Both the position numbers and the translations under genes were made by a program. Positions 55,691 through 64,000 of a DNA stretch of 64,000 bases are shown here, piece by piece (the stretch's first letter is position 1; each line of letters opens with the position of its first letter). The stretch comes from Polyodon spathula (taxonomy: Eukaryota > Chordata > Actinopteri > Acipenseriformes > Polyodontidae), in assembly GCF_017654505.1 (NCBI RefSeq), contig NC_054538.1, positions 23,105,783 through 23,169,782 on the forward strand, read 5' to 3'. A model generated the notes under the pieces. That model saw nothing but the letters and a program-made list of their open reading frames with translations. It was not told the DNA's origin and ran no database searches.

Positions 55691-55948
55691 TTATTGTAAA
55701 GTGACATTGGTTTTATGTTGGGAAATGTTTTTAAGAAAAATAAAAAACTGAAATATCTTGCTTGCATAAGTATTCAACCCTTGTGCTGTGGAAGCTACCA
55801 GTTTGCACCGATGAAAGAAATTGCCCTAACGAGGACACAATTACCTTACCATTGGCCTCCACCTGTGAATCATTAAAGCTGCCGCATTTTCTGGATAAAA
55901 AACCCCACTGTTGAAAGATCATTGGTAAGAATGTGAATCTGAAGGAAA

Positions 55949-56968
55949 ATGAAGACCAAAGAGCATTCTACAGAAGTTAGAGATAAAGTAATACAAAAGC
56001 ATAGATTAGGGACAGGGTACAAAATAATATCCAAGTGTTTGGGTATCTCAGTGAGCACAGTTGGATCGATAATCAGGAAGTGGAAGCTGCATCACACCAC
56101 CCAGGCACTGCCAAGAAAAGGCCGTCCCTCAAAACTCAGCGCTCAAACAAGAAGGAGACTTGTGAGAGAAGCCACAGAGAGGCCAACAATCACTTTGAAG
56201 GAGCTACAGAGTTCAATGGCTGGGAGTGGAGTAATGGTGCACCAGTCAACCATATCAAGAGATCTGCATAACACTGGCCTGTATGGGAGGGTGGCAAGAA
56301 AGAAGCCGTTACTCAAAAAGTACCATCTGAATGCATGTCTGGAATTTGCCAGAAAGCATGAGAGTGACCCAGCTGCAATGTGGGAAAAGGTTTTGTGGTC
56401 AGATGAGACCAAGATAGAGCTTTTTGGCCAAAACTCAAAGCTCTATGTGTGGCGCAAACCTAACACTGCCCATGCCTCAAGACACATCATCCCTACAGTG
56501 AAGTATGGTGGTGGCAGCATCATGCTGTGGGGATGCTTCTCATCAGCAGGGACTGGGCATCTTGTTACAATTGAAGGAAGAATGGATGGAGCAAAATACA
56601 GGAAAATACTGCAAGAGAATCTGCTTCAGTCCGCTAAAAAACTGAAGCTTGGGAGGAAATTCACCTTTCAGCAGGACAATGATCCCAAGCACAAGACCAA
56701 AGCAACACTGGAATGGCTCAAGAACAAAAAGGTGAATGTCCTACAGTGATCCAGTCAAAGTCCTCATCTCAATCCCATTGAGAATCTGTGGCACTATTTG
56801 AAAATTGCGGTCCACAAGCATCGTCCAACCAACCTGAACAACCTGGAGCAAATCTGCCAAGAAGAATGGGCCAAAATCACTCAGACACTGTGTGTAAAGC
56901 TGGTACATACTTACCCCAAAAGACTTAAAGCTGTTATTGCAGCGAAAGGTGGCTCTACCAAATATTAA
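55949..56968 (+). pseudogene. Tc1 transposase, family A copy 2 (one nonsense codon)
   Basis: The full-length 339-codon frame from MKTKEHSTEVRDKV is open to TGA at 56747-56749 and continues in the same frame to a natural TAA at 56966-56968. It holds two helix-turn-helix segments (residues about 5-50 and 65-110), the GRPSK hook (59-62), catalytic Asp at about 152 (WSDETK) and Asp at about 243 (QQDNDPKH), and Glu at about 278 (NPIENLW) after the stop. Spacing Asp243-Glu278 gives the DD34E signature of Tc1. The TGA stands where the family has Trp. This is the best-preserved transposase in the window and would cut and paste family A elements if not truncated. Confidence 0.9.
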
Positions 56969-57185
56969 TGTGTGGGGGTTGAATACTTATGCATGCAAGA
57001 TATTTCAGTTTTTTATTTTTCTTAAAAATATTTCCCAACATAAAACCAATGTTACCTTACAATAATTGATTTTGAGTTTAAGTGTTTTAAAATAAAATAT
57101 CGAACAGAACGAAATTTCAATGTACCATTTGTAATTCAGTAATATGAGAGAATTGGTCAGGGGTCTGAATACTTTTGCAAGGCAA

Positions 57186-57188
<3 letters not shown>

Positions 57189-57263
<75 letters not shown>
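57189..57263. repeat. (TA)n microsatellite
   Basis: About 36 TA units with one break, abutting the Tc1 end. Confidence 0.96.
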
Positions 57264-57268
<5 letters not shown>

Positions 57269-58065
57269 GTGCACATTCTTTTAATCTGGCATAGATCAGC
57301 AACACTGCACACATGCAACAGAACACAAGAAATATTAAAATAGATTCATGAAGCCACTTCTTTCTTCATTTTACAAAAAGTCAAAAGGTAGAGTACAGTA
57401 AAAGCATTGCACATCACATATATACATAATATACAAAGTAAAATACAATTTGTAGGGCTGATTAAACACAGCACTAGATCCAAGAAGAATCACAACTGCT
57501 AGGTATCCCAGGGGGGAATCTGGAAGCTAATTATACTAGCCCCAGCAGCACTACCAGCTCCCAATTAGCTACAAGGAGCAGACACCTATTAAACGCTATG
57601 CTTTTACCTAAATGTAACCCCAATCCAAATCAGCACAACCTCTAAATACAGGGGCTAGTAACTAATCTATTCCCTTACTGGTAGCAGCCCCAACTCACAC
57701 CCCACAAAACCTAGTCCTACAAACGATCCTGCTCAGTAAAATATGAAATATTCTAACCACAAAAAGGATAATATTTTTTTGAAAGAAAATAAATGATTTC
57801 AAACACAAAAAAGCTAATATTTCTTTAAATATCAATAAAAACAAACAAAATATTTAAAACCCAACAATTACAAAAACTAACTAAAATCAAGTACATCCCT
57901 AACCTGAGTAATAAAACGTTTCTTTCTTTCTGTTTTAAAAGTTACATATTAGATGCCCACACCAACCCTTATACATGACATTTAAAGCTTGGCATGTTCC
58001 CCTTTACATCTGCTATTATTCCCTTCACATTAGTTTACCCCGAGGATCTGTAAATGCACCATTCA
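57264..58065. other. No gene recognised
   Basis: C/A-rich on the plus strand. The segment 57480-57720 is less AT-rich and may be an unrecognised retroelement end. Confidence 0.45.
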
Positions 58066-58073
58066 TTTAGACT

Positions 58074-58261
58074 AGGGGTCTCCAATCCTGGTTCTGGAGG
58101 ACCGGTGTCCTGCCTGGTTTTTCTTCTAACTATACCCTAACTTAATTAATTTGACCAATCAAGCTTCTAATAAGCACTTACTTTGTCAAATTAAGTAATT
58201 TAGGGTACGGTTGGAACAAACCAGGATCACCGGCCCTCCAGGACCAGGATTGGAGACCCCT
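58074..58261. mobile_element. Short fold-back element (hAT-type MITE)
   Basis: The 188-bp element has nearly perfect 34-bp arms: AGGGGTCTCCAATCCTGGTT … GGACCGGTG and its inverse ending GGATTGGAGACCCCT. Flanks TTTAGACT (58066-58073) and TTTTGACT (58264-58271) agree at seven of eight positions if two bases follow the arm. An 8-bp duplication would fit hAT. A single arm also occurs at 36883-36921. Confidence 0.7.
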
Positions 58262-58271
58262 GATTTTGACT

Positions 58272-60136
58272 GAATACAAGCTTGTCAGCGAGATCCTGCA
58301 GCAGATCCAACTTTCACAGTGGGGCGGGGTGTCTCTTAACATTGTCCTTAATAAAACAGAAGCACAACCTGAGTCAGGTATCTGGCTTGCTCCACTACAT
58401 GACAGTCTACAACAATGCAGGGGGAAATTGAAAGATGGGACTTCCTCTAATCCTGCATCCATCATTGTGACAGGCACTTACACAGGGAGGTCCAAACAAA
58501 CAAATATAGTGCTCCAATTGTAAATATAATACAAAAAATAAAGTGCAAAATAAATAAATCAACATATTGTAACAGTGTGTTCAGGCAAGACGCTGAGAGA
58601 TTGAGAACTCTCCGAGCTGTGGCGGCAACAGGTAGGGTTGTGACCTCTGGACTGTTTTCGTTCGTGCATGCGTGCATGTATGTGTGTTGTATCATTTATT
58701 GGTTGTTCTCTGTCTGTGTTTTTATAGGTTATCCAAATTGTATCCAAATGTTTATTATTTTTATGTCGGCTTGTCTCCAACCAGGTCTGCTGGGGCTGTA
58801 TTTAGGTAGTGCGGTGATCTGGTTGTCTGGTCTGTTGTCGGTTCCAGAGAACAGTATTGTAACTGGATCTGGTACCCAGAATGCAACATTCTTTTTTATG
58901 TCATCATAACATCATCATACTATACTTTTCTAGATTTTGGAAATGCCCGTTCCAAGTATGGAAGTGCTAGTCTGGTACAATTAACATCATTCCATGGGTC
59001 AAAATGCATCAAATTCAATTGACAATTGATAGAACTGTCAATTTACTGAGGCAGAAATACACTTAATAATTTCCAGTAATCCTGTTGCAAATCTTGTGTT
59101 AAGAAATGCATATCACACTACAACAAAACAAATAATGTAAGAGTCAATGAAACTCGGTATAAACATTTTCTTTTTAAATGCCAGCCACAGACAGAGCAGA
59201 GATCCACGGCAGTGCTTCCGCCATGGTTGTCAAAAGTATATTCTCAGGAATTTCAAAACACATATAATAATGTCAAAACAGCTTAATCAGTTTATACTTG
59301 TGACAGGTACACCCGCCTCTGTTTTTATATGTATTATTTTGTATTTCTGGCATGTTATTAGTATTTAAAATGCATGTATTGGTATGCACAAGTGTTTAAG
59401 GTCGTCAGGGAAGGGTTAAGTTCTTAACGTGCAGACTGTGCCTGGCCCTGATTGAATGATTATCAAGCAGTCGAGTCCTGGCACAGCTGCATAAAAGAGG
59501 CAGAAACCTGTCAGTCTAGGTTGAGTGTTTAGAGTGAAGAACATGAGAGAGACAGTAAAATCTATAAAAAGTATACAACTGTTACCCATGCTGGCTTTAA
59601 ATCAGCACAACACTTGTTTGTTCAGTGTCTGTTTTAGCCATTGTGCCGTGTTTATTTTCTATTCAGTGTTTCCAGATGTGTGAAATCTGCGGATAAATGA
59701 GGTGTCATTGCGTGTGACTAGAATGCATGAGTACAATACAGAAACTAGTAATGTAAACCAAATTAGAGTTTAATGGAGATGCGTACACTATATTACAGAT
59801 GGAAGAATGTTCTAAAATGAGTTTGCTTTGACAGTGTTACTCCTAGCAAAATCTTTTCAAAATATGATGCACCTCCAACCCCATTTCCATAGCTTTTTCT
59901 GTTACTAAATTAAATACATAAATAATAATAAAAAATAAATACAAATAAAAATACTACAAAGCTACAAGATCATAAGACATTTTATGATGGGAATAAGCTA
60001 TTCAGCCCATCAGAGCTCACAATTTTCCTATAAACTAAGTCGTGTGTCTAGCAGAACTATCACAAATAATGACAGCTAATTGTTTGCTAGTTTTCTGGGA
60101 TTTCAAACAAAAAATACAATTCTATTTTCTATATTA
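58272..60136. other. Intergenic DNA, no gene recognised
   Basis: Contains a TGTAACAGTGTG start at 58568 and TATA-like words (GCATAAAAGAGG near 59490, CTATAAAAAGTA near 59561) that could be LTR remnants. No pair of ends or target duplication could be established. Plus-strand frames at 58577 and 59147 have no recognised domain. Confidence 0.45.
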
Positions 60137-60142
60137 TTATTA

Positions 60143-60178
<36 letters not shown>

Positions 60179-60208
60179 TATTATTAATTATTATTATTAT
60201 TATTATTG
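60137..60208. repeat. (ATT)n microsatellite
   Basis: ATT units with two phase breaks. Confidence 0.93.
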
Positions 60209-61500
60209 TACTTTAAAACTAAATAAACAAGACTGCTGGGTAAGTTTGTACTTTTCTTACATTTCAACATAATGTGTTTTTTTTTTTTTTTGTTGTTTGT
60301 TTTGTTTTTTGTAAACAGCTTTTTTAAACAATTCACTGCTGCAAGTCCATCATAGTGTTTTCTTTCAGTGAGGCAAAATCTGTTTGCCAGGTTTCACTAA
60401 GTAGCTGTCTCAGAAGAATTCAATTTACAGAATCTGCATCCTTCTGCTGATCATAACAAGAAATGAATCCTCCCATTTGTAGCTCTGTTGTCTTCTCGTC
60501 GACTCTACAGGTTTCAGACTGACGCATGCATCATTATATGTGTGTGTGTATACCGCACGCGCTAAATCTACATTGGCAATAATGTACTCTATTTCAGAGA
60601 TAAAACTCATCAGGGAGCCACTGATGAATGGGGTGCAGATAAATGAAGTTCTGCTATATTATGTTTGATAGATGATTCTGTATTTTATATAATGTTGCAC
60701 CGGTCCCGACTACATATTTTATTTTGTTACAATTTTGGCAAAATATACCTTAAACAGGGTTGCTAGTTTTACATTATTCGGTTATTTAATATGTAATTAA
60801 ATGGCGTATGAGTGGAGTATTACATTGTAGTACGAGTAGATTACCTGGGGGAGCTGATATTCAGGCAAGCATGTCAGAGAAGTGGGTTATCAGCTGTGGG
60901 TTCTGTAACACTCTATTGATCCTATGCAAGAGTAATGTGTCCAAGCCAGGTGCTGACCATGTAATCTTTATGGAGGTCATTTTCAGGGCATAAAATCTGT
61001 AGCCAAGGTAGAGAGAGTAGTGACAAAGCTGTCAGTTTAGTAGGTTAATCATGGTACAAAAAAGAGTCCACTTTTGTGTAGGAAGTATTAACAAATAAAT
61101 ACATTTACAATACCCAATCAAGAGTAACTAGCTGTGTAATGTAATGGTTTTAATTAATTAGCAGTCTTAATTATTAATGACTTGCAACTAAGCTCAAATC
61201 CAGAAAGTGAACAATAATAACACAACACGGTTATACAGTCTATATAGTTTATCAAAGTGAGTTCAGTAATATGGAACAAAGTAAGAGAGTTAATCAGTAT
61301 CAAAATAATCAGTACAATAAGTTTAGCAATGGATAATATTCAGGCAATACTTCAGCTTCTATGTGACATGTCAATTATAAGAAAAATCAAGCATTCACCA
61401 GCATTTATATTTGTGTTTCTATAATAATAGCAAGGTTCTTAAATCAATCATTAATTAGCATGAATAAAACATGTAAAAAGGATAAATCTTTGAATATATA
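60209..61500. other. Intergenic DNA, no gene recognised
   Basis: AT-rich, with a T-run near 60278. No coding segment or named repeat seen. Confidence 0.6.
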
Positions 61501-61659
61501 CAGTAAATACGGACTGGCGAGGAGGGCTATAGTAGAAAATTATTGACCCGAGGGAAGACTATTGTTACCAATAGTGGGCTATAATGCTCGAAGCTGCAAG
61601 CGGAGAATAGTTTCGGGGGTTGCTAATGGAGGAGTCGATAAAATATTGGAAATAGGAGC

Positions 61660-62010
61660 ATTTAACAGAGAAGACAGCAGAGGAGGAAGAGGAGAGGAGG
61701 GAGTGGTAGAGGTCTAGGGCAGCAGAGACTTATATTCCATTTCTTTTCAGCGGAGCGCAGTTTGGTTCTTGCTAAGCGGAGCACAGAGGAGAGCCAGGGT
61801 TGGGGAGGGGAGGGGCGGACAGGCTGGGAGGTGAGGGAACAGAGGGAGTTGAGGGAGGTGGTGAGGGAAGAGAAGAGAGGTAGCAGAGTCTACAGAGTCG
61901 ATAGGAGGGAGTAAGAGAGAACTGTGGAGGCAAGGACAGAGGGGGAGAGAGAGCGGAGGTTACGGTGGGAGGTGACAGTGGGGGTAGGTGTAGTAGGGAG
62001 AGAGAGACAG
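61660..62010. repeat. Purine-rich (GGA-type) low-complexity stretch
   Basis: A strongly purine-biased strand with GAGGAGGGAG, GGGGAGGGGAGG and GAGAGAGAGA words. The 63-codon open frame at 61924 lies in it and is not a recognisable protein. Confidence 0.7.
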
Positions 62011-62142
62011 GAGCATTTAATTTTCTACTGTGGCTACAGTATATATTTAATATATGAACCAGTCAAGAAAATAAGTGAGGCAAGATTGGATAGTAAATAT
62101 GATTATGTTGTTTAAATATAGCTAATACAGCATAAGTAAATA

Positions 62143-62230
62143 TATCAATCAATCAATCAATCAATTAATCTTTACTTTATATAGTGCCTTTCATAGTGGA
62201 CCACCATCATAAAGCGTTTTACAAGATGCA
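62143..62230 (-). repeat. LINE/SINE 3'-tail-like repeat with (TCAA)n
   Basis: (TCAA)n (62143-62165) leads into TTTACTTTATATAGTGCCTT, CATAGTGGACCACCATCATA and AAGCGTTTTACAAGATGCAG. TATATAGYGCCTTTCAT…AAAGCGYTTTACA is a conserved retroposon 3' tail seen in many fish and reptiles. Orientation is inferred from the microsatellite position. Confidence 0.5.
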
Positions 62231-62740
62231 GTAACAACAAAAAAATCCATAATACTTTAAATACAGAAAAATGCATCAATAAATAACATAAATTGTTTGT
62301 GGAGTTCATATCGTATAGTTAGCAAAGTTTTTCTCCGTCTTGTTTGCCGAATGCTGCATAATCAGTTTACATCCCACCCATCAAATTTGTTTTTGTCGAG
62401 TTAAATTTGTTTGAATTTCAGAAAGTCAGAAAACAGTGACAGTTGTGTTTTAATCACCATTTTAGTATTTGGAGCATCTTTCTTTTGTAATATGTTTTGT
62501 AATTAATTTTCTGTTAAATTCACAGAATCGGTGCTCAGCCATTTCTCTTGTTGTGAAGTGTGCAGAGGAGAAAGGTGTTCCTTTGAAAGAGGGCAGGCCT
62601 GACAGTGATGTGAACCAATCACATGATAGACAGAGACTATTGTCAAGTGGTGTAAGGATGTTAGGGCAATATTTCAATCTATTTTTTTTTTCTATAATGA
62701 GGTTTTAACCAATTTCTTACTAGGATTTCCAACCACTGAT
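62231..62740. other. No gene recognised
   Basis: The 79-codon plus-strand and 71-codon minus-strand frames overlap each other (62460-62708); neither has a recognised domain. Confidence 0.5.
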
Positions 62741-62892
<152 letters not shown>

Positions 62893-63004
62893 CAGTAGCA
62901 TTTTTCTACTCTGATGCATTATATGCATCAATAATTTACTCAAAGCCTCCACTAGCGTTTTCTACTATTATAACAACATTGACTTGCATAAAGAAGGAAA
63001 AAAA

Positions 63005-63405
63005 ACATTGAGAGAAATAGTTTGCGTCACTTGATTTACAAGATGTGGTGTCCGAAGCATATCAACAAGTATAGAGAAACATCATCTCTCATTGACAAAC
63101 CCATGGCTGGAAGACCCAAAAAGCTGTCTATCAAGGATGAGCAATACATGAAGACAATATCCTTAAAGAACAGAAAGAAGACAAGTGTTGAATTGACAAC
63201 AGAACTGGCGGAAGGCATAGGTGTCCATCAACAGTCCAAAGCACCTTTGACCATTGCGCTATAGTCCAGTTTCTGCATTCTTGTGCATATTTTAGCCTTT
63301 TAGTGATGTTCCCCTTTCTTAACAGAGGTATTCTTACTGTAACACAGCCTTTAAGACCTGATTTCAAGAGTGACCTTCGTACTGTTGATTTGATGGACAA
63401 TGACA
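63005..63405. pseudogene. Tc1 transposase relic, family C, with inverted second half
   Basis: Plus strand 63022-63228 encodes INKYRETSSLIDKPMAGRPK, KLSIKDEQYMKTISLKNRKK and TSVELTTELAEGIGVH (helix-turn-helix and GRPKK hook). The next part of the same protein, STVRRSLLKSGLKGCVTVRI then PLLRKGNITKRLKYAQECRN and WTIAQWSKVLWT, lies on the minus strand from about 63388 to 63233. The two halves meet tail to tail at 63228-63233. The catalytic Asp after VLWT is lost. Confidence 0.75.
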
Positions 63406-63426
63406 CCTGTGCCTTCTATGTATATA

Positions 63427-64000
63427 CAGTGCTTATAGAAAGTCTACAACCCCTTTCAAAATTTTTACCTTTTGTTGCCTTATAGCCTGGAATTAAAATG
63501 CATTAAAATTGGTTTTGTTTTGTTTTTTAATACATCCTGCCCCACAACTTCCAAGTGAAAAAAATCTTCAAGAAATTTGTAGCAAATTAATTAAAAATAA
63601 AAACTGAAATAGCGAGGTTGGATATGTGTCCACCCCCCTTGTAATAGCAATCCTAAATTAGCTCAGGTGTAACCAGTTGCCTTCAAAATCACATACCAAG
63701 TTAAGTGGCCTCCACCTTTGTTAAACTGTAGTGATTCATATGATTTCAGGATAAATTCAGCAGTTCCTGTAGGTTCCCTCTGCTGGGTAGTGCATTTCAA
63801 AGCAAAGACTCAAACATGAGCACCAAGGCACTTTCAAAAGAACTCTGGGACAAAGTTGTTGAAAGGCACAGATCAGTGAATGGGTATAAAAAAATATCAA
63901 AAGCCTTGACTATCCCGTGGAGCACGGTCAAGACGATTATTAAGAAGTGGAAGGTGTATGGCACCAGCAAAACCCTGCCTAGATCAGGCCGACCCTCCAA
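63427..64000 (+). mobile_element. Tc1 transposon, family D, 5' part (cut by window end)
   Basis: Begins with TA then CAGTGCTTATAGAAAGTCTA, a Tc1-style end, followed by a leader of about 390 bp and the transposase start. Its 3' end lies beyond the window. Confidence 0.8.
63816..64000 (+). CDS. Tc1 transposase, family D, N-terminus (partial)
   Basis: The first ATG after the leader opens MSTKALSKELWDKVVERHRS, then VNGYKKISKALTIPWSTVKT, IIKKWKVYGTSKTLPRSGRP and S at the window edge. This is the first helix-turn-helix and the start of the GRPS hook of a Tc1 transposase, 61 codons without a stop or frameshift. It resembles family B (MKTKELSKQLWDKIVERHRL). Whether the DDE domain is intact cannot be seen. 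Confidence 0.8.
   Translation, partial: MSTKALSKELWDKVVERHRSVNGYKKISKALTIPWSTVKTIIKKWKVYGTSKTLPRSGRPS

Noticed and set aside
58568..58890. Possible LTR starting TGTAACAGTG
   Set aside because: No matching end with a target duplication and no polyadenylation or promoter arrangement could be confirmed.

Overview
This is a window of vertebrate nuclear DNA, most likely from a ray-finned fish. The sequence shows low-GC intergenic DNA, many long (TA)n and (TG)n arrays, and fish-type Tc1 elements. It also holds a CR1-clade LINE with an 8-bp 3' tail repeat, and L2, DIRS, hAT and piggyBac-like remnants. The CR1 3' end and several fold-back repeats look to me like those of non-teleost fish such as sturgeon or paddlefish; that is inference from memory. 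I find no host protein-coding exon, tRNA, rRNA, CRISPR array or bacterial-type operon. Almost every recognisable coding segment belongs to a transposable element, and nearly all are broken.

Layout. 1-2617: nothing recognised apart from a microsatellite. 2.6-6.5 kb: two nests. A fold-back MITE is split by a solo LTR at 2754-3217. A DIRS tyrosine recombinase is split by a 1.39-kb solo LTR at 4349-5740, with inverted arms just downstream of the recombinase. 7.5-8.2 kb: a minus-strand solo LTR. 10.5-11.2 kb: a Tigger/pogo-like remnant. 15.3-18.3 kb: a nearly complete CR1 endonuclease plus reverse transcriptase, broken by one indel in an A-run. 21.5-23.3 kb: two fold-back MITEs and a minisatellite resembling a MITE end. 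25.3-26.9 kb: hAT-like and Tigger-like non-autonomous elements. 27.3-29.8 kb: a hAT transposase relic interrupted by a solo LTR with a perfect 5-bp target duplication. 30.5-32.6 kb and 54.5-57.2 kb: two copies of one composite, a ~430-bp repeat, a microsatellite and a Tc1 element in opposite orientations. 33.5-35.2 kb: a second copy of the 1.4-1.6-kb LTR. 38.1-42.5 kb: a mosaic of L2, CR1, three Tc1 families, another non-LTR reverse transcriptase and a piggyBac-like MITE inserted at TTAA. 43-45 kb: a ZNF862-like hAT fragment and an L1-like ORF1. 47.2-48.8 kb: another Tc1. 51-51.7 kb: an LTR retrotransposon remnant. 63.0-64.0 kb: a Tc1 relic with an inverted half, then the start of a better-preserved Tc1 that runs off the window.

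The elements do not form a pathway. What the window offers is a readable insertion order: target duplications of 3, 4, 5 and 7-8 bp, TA and TTAA fix which element entered which. I do not see a new functional system. The points most worth checking are the nested insertions, the shared premature stop just before the third catalytic residue in three Tc1 copies, and the duplicated hAT segment around a TGACGT-rich palindrome.
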